From assembly GCA_964353335.1 (NCBI GenBank), contig CAYGVI010000001.1, positions 124,001 to 188,000 on the forward strand: a stretch of 64,000 bases of DNA, read 5' to 3'. Source of the stretch: JAWAAW01 sp964353335. GTDB taxonomy: Archaea > Nanobdellota > Nanobdellia > Woesearchaeales > ARS49. Each line of letters begins with the position of its first letter. Position 1 is the first letter of the stretch. Of this stretch, positions 42,330 to 49,777 are shown one piece after another. The position numbers were made by a program, and so were the translations under genes. The notes under the pieces were generated by a model. That model had not been told where the DNA came from, searched no databases, and saw nothing but the letters and a program-made list of their open reading frames with translations.

Positions 42330-43100
42330 ATGAAACTTGAAAACATGTGCAGGAACTTTTTGCATTCTGCAATAATCGCAGGAGCTGCCACGCTTGCAGG
42401 CTGTGCGGGATACTACAAGCAGGGCGAGGAAGCGCACAAGGAGGGATTTTACGTTGAGAGCGAGCTTCGCGGCGGAATGGAATACATGCAATACCGCGCA
42501 AAGCTCGGCAACAAAATACAAACAACACCTGTGCACCCTGACGACTGGTTCCTATCAGGCGAGACAAAAGCAGAAGTTAAAAGAGGATGGGACATTCCAG
42601 TAAGGGGCGGCGCAGGGGCGTCAGTTGGAATACCTGAGCTAAGAGTGGGGGCAGGGCTTGACGCGAGAATAAACCCATTGCACGCGTCAAAAGAAAGAGA
42701 GGGAATTTTTCAGGGTGAACAGCAAAGCTCTGACAAAAGAGCCCCGCAGGACGGCTCATTTGTGTATTCTGATTTAAGACCAACATGGTTCACAATAATT
42801 CCAACAATCATAGCCGAGGCAAACCTCGGAGACCTGAGAATAAGGGCAGAGGCAGGAATGCCATACGGCGGCTTTGACTTTGAATCAGGCCACGACAGGT
42901 ATTCTGAACTGAACGCAGTACAGAGATATTCCTGGAAGGGATTCGGCAAAAGAGGGACAATCGGAGTGGATTTCCCCATCACAGAAGGGCTGCGCGTCGG
43001 AGTAATGGGCGGAGTTGAAAAGTACAATGTTGAGCTCGGCGGTGAAAAGGGAAAAATTGACGTAATACTGGGCGCTGTGCAGCTCGGGCTTGACTTTTGA
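42330..43100 (+). CDS. Lipoprotein with beta-barrel-like C-terminal pattern
   Basis: The signal ends in TLAGC (lipobox Cys about residue 25). The mature part has repeated amphipathic strand pairs with alternating hydrophobic residues and Gly/Asp/Asn turns: FYVESELRGGMEYMQYRAKL, VRGGAGASVGIPELRVGAGLDA, LGDLRIRAEAGMPYG, and RVGVMGGVEKYNVEL. It ends in ILGAVQLGLDF with a terminal aromatic residue. This is how outer-membrane barrels look in bacteria, which is odd for an archaeon. It could also be a soluble beta protein. Length is 256 residues. Confidence 0.6.
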   Translation: MKLENMCRNFLHSAIIAGAATLAGCAGYYKQGEEAHKEGFYVESELRGGMEYMQYRAKLGNKIQTTPVHPDDWFLSGETKAEVKRGWDIPVRGGAGASVGIPELRVGAGLDARINPLHASKEREGIFQGEQQSSDKRAPQDGSFVYSDLRPTWFTIIPTIIAEANLGDLRIRAEAGMPYGGFDFESGHDRYSELNAVQRYSWKGFGKRGTIGVDFPITEGLRVGVMGGVEKYNVELGGEKGKIDVILGAVQLGLDF

Positions 43101-43194
43101 GCGCATATGACTTTTTTGTCCCATTAACTTTATATTCTGTATTCACGTATTACACTGCAGTGTGACTTTTATGTCATACATAGGAGGTAATAAA

Positions 43195-43413
43195 ATGGCA
43201 AAGAAAACTGAAAGTTCACCAGAACAGGTCGGCTTCCACAAGGGAGCGCTGACAACTCTCGCAAAAGAGAGGCAGGAGCTCGGAAGGCTTCTCGCAATAG
43301 TTGAGCAGTTGATGCAGATGCACGTCAAGGCATTGAAAGAGCTTGGCGTTGACCTCGAGGCAGAAGCCAAGAAGGCATCAGCAAAGAAACCATTGGAGGA
43401 AAAGATAAAGTGA
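43195..43413 (+). CDS. Small coiled-coil protein, first gene of protease/MNT operon
   Basis: ATG 43195 follows a strong SD (AGGAGGT); the frame upstream of it is leader. A TATA box ACTTTATATTC (about 43128-43138) gives a leader of about 35 nt. The 72 residues are nearly all helix (TTLAKERQELGRLLAIVEQL, MHVKALKELGVDLEAEAKK) with heptad-like Leu spacing. The stop overlaps the following GTG start (GTGA). It probably binds one of the two downstream products. Confidence 0.7.
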   Translation: MAKKTESSPEQVGFHKGALTTLAKERQELGRLLAIVEQLMQMHVKALKELGVDLEAEAKKASAKKPLEEKIK

Positions 43414-44240
43414 GCTACTGCGGTTCCTCGTGCGGATATGGAAGCTCTGGCGCAAGCAGCTACGGCCAGAGCGCTGCTTCTTACGGAGGCAGCTACTCAG
43501 GAGCCCAGCAGTCATATTTCCCAAAAGAGCAAATGTATGCGCACTCCTCAATTGACAGCATCGTGAGCCACGAATCAGTTGAGAAGCAATCAAGAGCACT
43601 GCCGCAGTATGTTCCAAGCTCTGCAAAAGGAGCTTACCTGAGCATGCACACGCCAGGAAATTATTTTGTCGCAGACACTTTCCTCAAGGCAGGAAGCACT
43701 GCAAGGTTTGTCGGCGATGCTGCAGAAATACAGGAATACATACAGGATGCTTTCAGGGCGACAACAGGCGAGGAGCTGCCAAAGGACATCATTGTGCAAG
43801 TCCTTAATGACAGGGAATTCAGGAAGGCGCACGAATCAACAAGCGGCTCATGGAGCGAGGGAATACAGGGATTCAGCCTGAACTCAAACGGAAGGGGCGC
43901 AAGCCAGGTTTTCGCAAGGGCAGACCAGCTTGACAAACTGATGCTCACAATCGGCCACGAAATCGGCCACGTGCTTACAAAAACACTGAAGAACGCCCAC
44001 GACGAGGAGGCAAAGGCATTTGCGTTCTCACTCGCGTGGATGGAAACAATAAGGGAGAGGAACATCGCAGGAATAGGCAGCCACATACTGCCAAACCCAG
44101 CGAACAACGGACTGCACGACACAGCATTTGATTTCGTGCAGAAAATAATGAGGTATGGCGAAAGCGCGTGGGAGGCATTCAAGCAGCTCGCGGGCGGCGC
44201 AATTACAATCACACAGCAGGCAGAATTAGTGGAGGTATAA
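43410..44240 (+). CDS. Zincin-type metalloprotease with YG/S-rich N-terminus
   Basis: The GTG start overlaps the previous stop and has GGAGGA upstream. Residues 1-38 are a low-complexity Tyr/Gly/Ser/Cys/Gln tract (SYGQSAASYGGSYSG), likely disordered. The main domain contains the zinc motif HEIGH (about residue 190) in MLTIGHEIGHVLTKTL, followed by DEEAKAFAFSLAW, where Glu is a likely third ligand. No signal peptide is present, so it should be cytoplasmic. It may cleave a product of the same operon or regulate the MNT protein that follows immediately. Confidence 0.72.
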   Translation: MSYCGSSCGYGSSGASSYGQSAASYGGSYSGAQQSYFPKEQMYAHSSIDSIVSHESVEKQSRALPQYVPSSAKGAYLSMHTPGNYFVADTFLKAGSTARFVGDAAEIQEYIQDAFRATTGEELPKDIIVQVLNDREFRKAHESTSGSWSEGIQGFSLNSNGRGASQVFARADQLDKLMLTIGHEIGHVLTKTLKNAHDEEAKAFAFSLAWMETIRERNIAGIGSHILPNPANNGLHDTAFDFVQKIMRYGESAWEAFKQLAGGAITITQQAELVEV

Positions 44241-46112
44241 ATGGCAAAATCAACAAAGAAAGAAGACAAGAAAGCACCAAAACAGGAAGAGCAGCCGCAG
44301 GACGCAAGCCTGCCGCCTGAAGTCCGCGAAAAACTCGCGCAGCTGAAGGCAAAGCTCGAGAAGTTCCAAAAATCAACAGTTGAAAAGTTTGACAAATACA
44401 TCGTCGGAATCGCACTGATGCCTCCGCCAAAGGCGCCTCCTGCAGAACTGCCTCCGGAAATCCTTGCAGAAGAGCAGAAGCGCTTTGCGCAAATCAAGGA
44501 CAAGCACCATGTTCTCATTTTGATTGATGACACAGAGCCGTCAAAAATGTCAAAGCAGGAGCTCAAGGACAAGCTCACAGCAATAATGGACAACACTGCA
44601 AAGGACATTGACCCGTCAATAGTCCCGCAGACACTGCTCCTGACTGAATTGTGGCAGAACTGCTATGACGCAAAGTATGACTGGCTGCAGTTGATTGCAA
44701 TGTCAGCACCAGTCTATGACACAGGAATGCTCGGCGCGATAAAGATTGCAGAAATCCACAAGACCATGGTCCTGAAAAAGTTTGAGAAATACATTGTCGC
44801 GTACGTGCTCGCAGGAAGCATTGTCACAGGAAGGGCAACAAAGGAAAGCGACATTGACGTCTTCATAGTCATAGACGACACAGACGTCAAGAAAATGACA
44901 CGCGCAGAACTCAAGGACAAGCTCCGCGCGATAATCATAAACATGGGAATGGACGCCGGCGACATAACCGGAATCAAGAACAAGATAAACATCCAAACCT
45001 ACATTTTGACAGACTTCTGGGACGCGATAAGGGAGGCGAACCCTGTTATGTTCACCTTCCTCCGCGACGGAGTGCCGTTCTTTGACCGCGGAATCTTCAT
45101 GCCATGGAAGCAATTGCTCAAGATGGGAAAAATCAAGCCGTCGCCTGAAGCGATTGACATGTATATGAGCACAGGGGAGCAGGGGCTTGACCGCATCAAG
45201 TTCAAGTTCAAGGACATTGCAACAGAGGATTTCTTCTGGAGCATTTTGACTCCAACACAGGCAGCGCTTATGCTCTACGGAGTCCCGCCGCCTGCGCCAA
45301 AGGAAACCTGCGAAGTCCTCAGGGAGATTTTTGTGAAAAAAGAAAGGCTCCTTGAAGATGAATATGTCAAAATGCTTGAGAATGTCATCCAGACAAGGAA
45401 AGACATTGAGCACGGCGTAAAGAAGGAAGTCACAGGAAAAGAGCTTGACAAGCTGCTTGACGACTCTGAGAAGTACATGAAGCGCCTGAAAAAGCTTTTC
45501 GGACAGATTGAGAAGAACAAGGAGGAAGAGACAATAGTCCACATCTACGAGACCCTCACGACGGTAATCCGCGACGTGCTAAGGTCAGAGGGAGAGGAAA
45601 AGGTGGAGGAGGCAGAGCTTATCAGCACTTTTGAGGACAAGCTCATCTCAACAGGCAAGGTTCCTGCAAAATTCCTCAGGCTGTTTAATGATTTCATAGC
45701 CGCAAAGAAGGCGTATGACGCAGGCAAGCTGACCAAGACTGACATTGAGCAGGCGCGCAAGAGCGCTTCTGAGCTTGTCAAGTTTATGGTTGAGTATTTG
45801 CAGCGCAAGCGCGGACGCGAGCTTGAGCAGACAAAAGTCAGGGTCAAGATAGGTGAAAAGTTCGGAGAAGTCACCCTGCTTGGCAGCATAGCATTTGTTG
45901 TCAGGAACCTTGACGCGCCTGAAAAGGTCATTGAGAAGGCTGCGATAAACCGCGACGGCTCTCTTGGCCCGCTTGAGCCAAGCTCCTGGGAGGAATACGA
46001 GAAGTCAATGGCAAAGATAGCCATACCGCCAAAGGTATTCATCAGGGAGCCTGTATTCGAGTCCCTAAAGAAAATCTTCGGCAGGGATGTTGAAGTGCTG
46101 ATAACGCAGTAA
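44241..46112 (+). CDS. Nucleotidyltransferase-like protein with two tandem MNT-type domains
   Basis: ATG follows GGAGGT and starts directly after the protease stop. The second domain (about 178-295) has a complete pol-beta site: VLAGSIVTGRATKESDIDVF with GS and DxD. The first domain (about 49-165) repeats its framework (KFDKYIVGIAL; VLILIDDT-x4-MSKQELKDKL; LLLTELW) but lacks the GS and DxD residues. So an inactive copy precedes an active one. The remaining 320 residues are helical (a possible HEPN-like region, then an arm ending in FGRDVEVLITQ). Substrate is unknown. Confidence 0.75.
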   Translation: MAKSTKKEDKKAPKQEEQPQDASLPPEVREKLAQLKAKLEKFQKSTVEKFDKYIVGIALMPPPKAPPAELPPEILAEEQKRFAQIKDKHHVLILIDDTEPSKMSKQELKDKLTAIMDNTAKDIDPSIVPQTLLLTELWQNCYDAKYDWLQLIAMSAPVYDTGMLGAIKIAEIHKTMVLKKFEKYIVAYVLAGSIVTGRATKESDIDVFIVIDDTDVKKMTRAELKDKLRAIIINMGMDAGDITGIKNKINIQTYILTDFWDAIREANPVMFTFLRDGVPFFDRGIFMPWKQLLKMGKIKPSPEAIDMYMSTGEQGLDRIKFKFKDIATEDFFWSILTPTQAALMLYGVPPPAPKETCEVLREIFVKKERLLEDEYVKMLENVIQTRKDIEHGVKKEVTGKELDKLLDDSEKYMKRLKKLFGQIEKNKEEETIVHIYETLTTVIRDVLRSEGEEKVEEAELISTFEDKLISTGKVPAKFLRLFNDFIAAKKAYDAGKLTKTDIEQARKSASELVKFMVEYLQRKRGRELEQTKVRVKIGEKFGEVTLLGSIAFVVRNLDAPEKVIEKAAINRDGSLGPLEPSSWEEYEKSMAKIAIPPKVFIREPVFESLKKIFGRDVEVLITQ

Positions 46113-46162
46113 AAAAGCTGCGACTATCACCAAGAATCAGCGTCAGGCTTAATTTGATTTTC

Positions 46163-46657
46163 TTAAGCCCTTGGCATGGCCGTTGTGTAGTTCAGCGGCC
46201 TTGCAGCCCATGGCAACATCGTAATTACCGGCGTTGAAGCAATGCACTTGCTGCGCAAGCAGAAGATTTTCTGGCGTGTATTGCCCAAAAACTTCCTGGT
46301 GCAGTCGTTGTTAGTCACGCACTCTGGCTTTGCCTGCGATGTGCAGATGCACTTGCTGCCGAGGCAGCGGGAAAACAGCCCTGCGGTGCATCTTGTCTTT
46401 GTCGTACAGTCAGAGTCCAGCCTGCAGTCAATGATAATCCTGCCTGATGCAGGCCTGCAGAACTCGCACTTGCCTGCATCGCAGTCAGGCGCGTAGTTGC
46501 GGACATACCCCTGCGGGCACGCTACCGGCGTTTTTTGCATAAGCTGGTAACAGTCTGTGCGTGTTTTGCACTGGCTTGTAGAGCCTGTTGCGCTAACTGC
46601 AAAAACAGCAGGTACTGCCAGCAATAACAATATTGCCAATACCACTCCCTTTTTCAT
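46163..46657 (-). CDS. Secreted Cys-rich protein
   Basis: ATG 46657 gives a signal peptide (MKKGVVLAILLLLAVPAVFA); a TATA box ATTTATACTA lies about 27 nt upstream. The mature part has at least a dozen Cys in repeated short units, C-x5-DC: CKTRTDC, CRLDSDCTTKTRC, CVTNNDCTRKF, with CICTSQAKPEC between. This spacing is like small disulfide-knot repeats of archaeal surface proteins, comparable to the first module of the lipoprotein at 10226. Function is unknown. Confidence 0.68.
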   Translation of the reverse strand: MKKGVVLAILLLLAVPAVFAVSATGSTSQCKTRTDCYQLMQKTPVACPQGYVRNYAPDCDAGKCEFCRPASGRIIIDCRLDSDCTTKTRCTAGLFSRCLGSKCICTSQAKPECVTNNDCTRKFLGNTRQKIFCLRSKCIASTPVITMLPWAARPLNYTTAMPRA

Positions 46658-46736
46658 AAAGCAAAAGAATGATGGGTAGTATAAATGCTTTTCCACAAAA
46701 GTTAATTTAATATACCTGTTCCCCTGCTGTGGGCAT

Positions 46737-47072
46737 ATGAGTGACTCAGAAAGGCTTCACGCGTGGAGCCACCTTGTTCTTTTCCTGATGCTTTTCATGG
46801 TGACGCTCGCTGTCCTGCGGTTCAGCACTCCGACAGGGCTTGCGATAGGCAACCAGAGCATAACCGCGCAGGGAGTCGGGGACTTGAAGCCGTTCCTCAC
46901 AGCAGTCGGGCTGCTGATGGGCCTGCTTGTTGCAGTGATTTTTGTCATTGCGCACGATTTCAACAGTACGCCAGTGCAGCCGCAGAAAGCACAGCAAGCG
47001 CCTGCCCAAGAGCACAGGAGCCTTGCGGAAATCAACCGCGAGCTGGCAAAGCTGCGCAGGATACTGAGATAA
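46737..47072 (+). CDS. Small two-helix membrane protein
   Basis: The 111-residue protein has two membrane segments (about 12-28 and 53-72) and a Gln/Ala/Pro-rich linker. The C-terminal helix ends EINRELAKLRRIL, probably coiled coil in the cytoplasm. A TATA-like TTAATTTAATATACC lies about 30 nt upstream of the ATG. No family is recognised. It precedes the tRNA-Leu gene by 39 nt. Confidence 0.62.
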   Translation: MSDSERLHAWSHLVLFLMLFMVTLAVLRFSTPTGLAIGNQSITAQGVGDLKPFLTAVGLLMGLLVAVIFVIAHDFNSTPVQPQKAQQAPAQEHRSLAEINRELAKLRRILR

Positions 47073-47111
47073 AACGCATTATTTTTAAACTGCCTTCTTG
47101 TATCTGTTAAT

Positions 47112-47240
47112 GCCCGGGTAGCGAAGTGGCCAAACGCGCTGGACTTAAGATGTCCGCCGCCCTCACAACAAAAAACAGGGCGGTTCGCTGGAGAAATCCA
47201 GTCCCGTAGGGGTTCGCCGGTTCGACTCCGGCCCCGGGCA
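47112..47240 (+). tRNA. tRNA-Leu(UAA) with 46-nt intron
   Basis: Acceptor GCCCGGG pairs with CCCGGGC; discriminator A. The anticodon stem CTGGA/TCCAG encloses C-T-TAA-G...A, so the anticodon TAA (47146-47148) reads Leu UUA. The intron occupies 47150-47195, between positions 37 and 38, and folds on CCGCCCT/AGGGCGG. A long variable arm (CCCGTAGGGG) and a normal T-loop (GGTTCGACTCC) confirm the class II Leu type. CCA is not encoded. Confidence 0.9.
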
Positions 47241-47275
47241 CTAATTTTAAAAAGAGCATCCAATAAGCAGTGCGT

Positions 47276-47812
47276 ATGGGCAAGAACGATTACACGCATC
47301 CGAGCGTTACACCTGAAGAAGAGCAGCCAAGCGGCTTGGTGCGGACAATCAAAGAGCACCGCCTTGGATTGTGGGGCACGGTTGGTGTAATCGCAGTGGG
47401 AATTACAGGCTTTCTTCTCTCAAGCAACAACACATACGACGGCGCCCCTTCGCAGGACCGAAGGCAGCCAGGAGAAATAAGGCACAGCGAGCCAGAAACA
47501 GTATCCCAGAATGTTCCACACATTGATTTTAATCTTTACCGCTCGCCTAAAAATGATTGGGCTGGGATGAAAATCACAATTGACAGAACGCTTATGGAAG
47601 ACTGGGCGAGATACGCACCTGTTACGATTACTATTCCTGAATTGAGGTATTCTGCGTCATTCCCTGTTGAAAACGGCGAGAAGAGCGCAGAAACACCATT
47701 TCCGCAACCTGCGCCGTCATCTGGCACTTATCATTACATCATATTTGGCAGAGACCCTGCCACCGGCAATGCAAAAGAGCTTTACAGGCATGTCCTTGCA
47801 CCTCAAAAATAA
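47276..47812 (+). CDS. Membrane-anchored hypothetical protein
   Basis: ATG 47276 (MGKNDYTHPSVTPEEEQ) is preferred to GTG two codons upstream. After a charged stretch, one membrane helix (LGLWGTVGVIAVGITGFLL, about 30-48) follows. The outside part is about 120 residues, with strands near the end (RYSASFPVE, TYHYIIFGRDPATG). The gene starts 36 nt after tRNA-Leu, and a TTTTAAAA box in the gap could be its promoter. Function is unknown. Confidence 0.6.
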   Translation: MGKNDYTHPSVTPEEEQPSGLVRTIKEHRLGLWGTVGVIAVGITGFLLSSNNTYDGAPSQDRRQPGEIRHSEPETVSQNVPHIDFNLYRSPKNDWAGMKITIDRTLMEDWARYAPVTITIPELRYSASFPVENGEKSAETPFPQPAPSSGTYHYIIFGRDPATGNAKELYRHVLAPQK

Positions 47813-47820
47813 ACAACAAT

Positions 47821-47831
47821 CTTTAAATAAT
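47821..47831 (+). promoter_or_regulatory. TATA box of tRNA-Thr
   Basis: CTTTAAATAAT lies about 28 nt before the first tRNA base. Confidence 0.55.
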
Positions 47832-47854
47832 GTCCATATCGTCTTTCTTTCAAT

Positions 47855-47943
47855 GCCTCCGTAGCATAGTAGCTATTGCGCAGCCTTGGTATGCAATCGC
47901 AGCAAAAAGGCTGAGGTCGCGGGTGCAACTCCCGTCGGAGGCT
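47855..47943 (+). tRNA. tRNA-Thr(GGU) with 16-nt intron and unusual D/T loops
   Basis: Acceptor GCCTCCG pairs with CGGAGGC; discriminator T, as in archaeal tRNA-Thr. The anticodon stem CAGCC/GGCTG leaves a 23-nt loop explained by T-T-GGT-A, a 16-nt intron (47892-47907) and A38. The mature length is 73 nt. Odd points: the T-loop reads TGCAACT instead of TTCRANT (G at 55), the D-loop AGTAGCTA lacks the GG pair, and the D-stem has a T-T at its end. The elbow contacts G18-psi55 and G19-C56 would be altered. It may be a fast-evolving but functional tRNA, as its promoter and stems are intact. Confidence 0.75.
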
Positions 47944-48030
47944 TGCGAGCGTTAAGCGAGCAAGGCGACGACGGACCAGCCAACGAGCATCAGCGAAGTT
48001 GGCGCTGCCCGTCGGAGGCTTTGCATCTTT
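47944..48030 (+). other. Structured trailer after tRNA-Thr
   Basis: Two stem-loops follow the tRNA. CTTGC...GCAAG (47942-47964) has facing GA steps. A longer stem CGACGG-ac-CAGCCAAC...GTTGG-cg-CTG-c-CCGTCG spans 47969-48014 and is followed by a T-rich tail. The word CGTCGGAGGCTT of the tRNA 3' end recurs at 48010-48021 and 48100-48111. It may be a terminator, a small RNA, or the remains of a tRNA-derived duplication. No coding frame is seen. Confidence 0.45.
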
Positions 48031-48043
48031 TCGGGCTACAGAA

Positions 48044-48111
48044 GGTTTTTATATTAAACAAAATGTGAAACCCCAGAGCACCCGAAAAAATAGAAGCCTC
48101 GTCGGAGGCTT
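48044..48111 (+). promoter_or_regulatory. Promoter and leader hairpin of 47-aa gene
   Basis: GGTTTTTATATTAAAC (about 48043-48058) is a TATA box. The transcript start near 48080 gives a leader containing AAGCCTC-GTCG-GAGGCTT (48094-48111), a perfect 7-bp stem with a tetraloop. It ends only a few bases before the strong SD GAGGAGGT. Confidence 0.5.
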
Positions 48112-48128
48112 ATTAGAGGAGGTAAAAC

Positions 48129-48272
48129 ATGCCAACTGACAGAAGGACAATGGACAAGTTAAAGCGAGGATACCGTGATGATCTTGCTGAACTTGAGGAA
48201 AAGTGCAAGGCAGGCAATGCAACAAAGCAGGAATACGAACAGCTGACCAAGCTCAGAAGAAGAATGAAGTGA
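48129..48272 (+). CDS. 47-residue basic helical protein
   Basis: The small frame begins ATG 48129 with GAGGAGGT five bases upstream, one of the best SDs in the window. It ends at TGA 48272. The sequence MPTDRRTMDKLKRGYRDDLA, then ELEEKCKAGNATKQEYEQL, then a basic KLRRRMK end predicts a helical hairpin. It resembles short archaeal helix-turn proteins with the KAGxxTKQEYEQL pattern, possibly nucleic-acid or ribosome associated. Leader hairpin, promoter and SD support a real gene. Confidence 0.7.
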   Translation: MPTDRRTMDKLKRGYRDDLAELEEKCKAGNATKQEYEQLTKLRRRMK

Positions 48273-48309
48273 TTCTTGCGAAGCATTTAAATACACAAAA
48301 ACCGCCGCA

Positions 48310-48702
48310 ATGCGTATGATCCGAGGAAAAAGAGGAGGTGCTGAGCTTGCGCTTTTTGTTGCGGTTGCGCTTGTAGCTCTCGGCGGAATGATTTTTGTTT
48401 CTGTAAGCGGCGGAGCCACAGGAATGTTGCCCAGGCCGTATATCTACGACCCTGAAACAACCCTGCAAGGAACTCTTGACGACCCATTTCACGGGCTCAC
48501 ATCCGAAATGACTATCACCCAGCATGGCGATTACGAAGACTGCAGATGGGAGTGCCTGGCAAATGAACGGGTAAAGGCATTCAACCTGTCAAGCGCGCGG
48601 CCTGAAACAATAGAGTGCATGGACAGCTGCGGATTCAAGTACGGCCAGCCGCCCTGGGGCTATGCAGAAAAATACACCGGCAAGCGCCATTATCTTGATT
48701 AG
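48310..48702 (+). CDS. Small secreted pilin-like protein
   Basis: The ATG lies about 22 nt after a CATTTAAATAC box and should be leaderless. The N-terminus MRMIRGKRGGAELALFVAVA has a basic leader, Gly, AELA and a long hydrophobic helix, similar in plan to class III signals (compare KKGALELS at 9117). The mature 95 residues contain two Cys pairs with Cys-x3-Cys spacing (DCRWEC and CMDSC), suggesting two disulfides. It may be a minor pilin. Confidence 0.6.
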   Translation: MRMIRGKRGGAELALFVAVALVALGGMIFVSVSGGATGMLPRPYIYDPETTLQGTLDDPFHGLTSEMTITQHGDYEDCRWECLANERVKAFNLSSARPETIECMDSCGFKYGQPPWGYAEKYTGKRHYLD

Positions 48703-48713
48703 TAAGGCAAAAA

Positions 48714-49523
48714 ATGAAAAAGGCATTTCTTTTGTTTGCATTATTGCTTCTTGCTAGCTGCGCAACAGTGCAGCCAAAACAGCCACTGCCTGTTTCGCAG
48801 TGCAAATGGCCTGAAATACCCTCTGACGGCGGATGCTGCAGGGATTTGAATGCGAACGGAGCCTGCGACACTATTGACCTGTCAGTGGAGATACAGGCGC
48901 AGGAGCAGAAAGAATACGAGCAAGCCGCGCTGAAATCGCAGGTAACAGCCAACAAGTCAGGAAGATACAAGCCGACAATAGTCAATGCGCTTTATGCCAG
49001 TGCAAGCAATCTGACAAGCTACAGGTTCTATTACAAGGGCGATGAGGTGGTAGTTGCAAATGGAAGCGTCATGCGAAAGCTCATGGCAAATTATCCCATT
49101 GGCGACCAGACAGTAAACGGGCGCAGGATGAAAGTTTTCGTGAACACAATCTGGCTGGACATGTTAAACAAAAAGGCATTTGCACAATGCATTCCGCCTG
49201 AAAAACTCGTTAAAGAGGAGCAAGGCACCCCCTGTGATGACATCATTGGTGTGGATTTTGATGTTTCATTTGACACTTTTGCGTTCAAGATGCCGATAAA
49301 ATGGATTGAGGAATTCCTTTACAGGACGCCTGCGGAAATACTGCCCGGCAGCCACATAGCCAAGCGCACAGCGGTAATTTACAGCTTCACTGACCTGCAG
49401 AACTCAAACCGCAAGACCACAATCTGGGCTGACGAGCAGACAGGAATGCCATTGCGCGTTGAGGTAACTGAGGGCAAGATAGTGATGGAAAAAGCAGACT
49501 ACCTTGATTTCTTCCAAATCTAA
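48714..49523 (+). CDS. Lipoprotein of unknown function
   Basis: The signal MKKAFLLFALLLLASC has a lipobox (LLASC, Cys about residue 16). The start is 11 nt after the preceding gene, in the same transcript. The N-terminal mature part has a Cys-rich segment (CKWPEIPSDGGCCRDLNANGAC). A domain of about 180 residues with long strands follows (LTSYRFYYKGDEVVVANG, RTAVIYSFTDLQNSNRKTTI), reminiscent of LolA/LppX-like half-barrels, but this is only a visual impression. It ends DYLDFFQI. Confidence 0.65.
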   Translation: MKKAFLLFALLLLASCATVQPKQPLPVSQCKWPEIPSDGGCCRDLNANGACDTIDLSVEIQAQEQKEYEQAALKSQVTANKSGRYKPTIVNALYASASNLTSYRFYYKGDEVVVANGSVMRKLMANYPIGDQTVNGRRMKVFVNTIWLDMLNKKAFAQCIPPEKLVKEEQGTPCDDIIGVDFDVSFDTFAFKMPIKWIEEFLYRTPAEILPGSHIAKRTAVIYSFTDLQNSNRKTTIWADEQTGMPLRVEVTEGKIVMEKADYLDFFQI

Positions 49524-49561
49524 CCACAATATTTTTATCCTCTGATTGATATTTCCCGCCT

Positions 49562-49777
49562 ATGGAAGAAAAAAGGGGATTTTTCAGCCATTTGTGGCAC
49601 AAGAAGTACAAGTACAGCGCGTTTTTGGAGCCGCTGCTTGCGCTTCCATTCGCTTATGCAATACTAAGAGTCCTTGAGGGGCAGTTCAACACCCTCACAT
49701 TCATCATAATCTTCGTGCTGCTGCTGATTTACCTGCCCACACTTGTTGTTTTTGTCGAAAGCAAGAGGTACTCATGA
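49562..49777 (+). CDS. Small membrane protein coupled to beta-helix gene
   Basis: The 71 residues have a basic N-terminus (MEEKRGFFSHLWHKKYKYS) and two membrane helices (about 22-40 and 46-65). A TATA-like TATTTTTATCC lies about 27 nt upstream. Its stop overlaps the next ATG (ATGA). It may be an anchor for the secreted beta-helix protein. Confidence 0.62.
   Translation: MEEKRGFFSHLWHKKYKYSAFLEPLLALPFAYAILRVLEGQFNTLTFIIIFVLLLIYLPTLVVFVESKRYS

Noticed and set aside
43661..44608. 315-codon minus-strand frame antisense to the protease and MNT genes
   Set aside because: Ser/Ala/Phe-rich composition typical of the reverse of a well-used coding frame; no TATA box or SD, and the plus-strand genes have motifs and strong SDs.
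47855..48111. Integrated element or CRISPR-like array at the repeated tRNA-Thr 3' end
   Set aside because: Only three short copies, uneven spacing, no integrase or cas genes, and the repeats sit in local hairpins.
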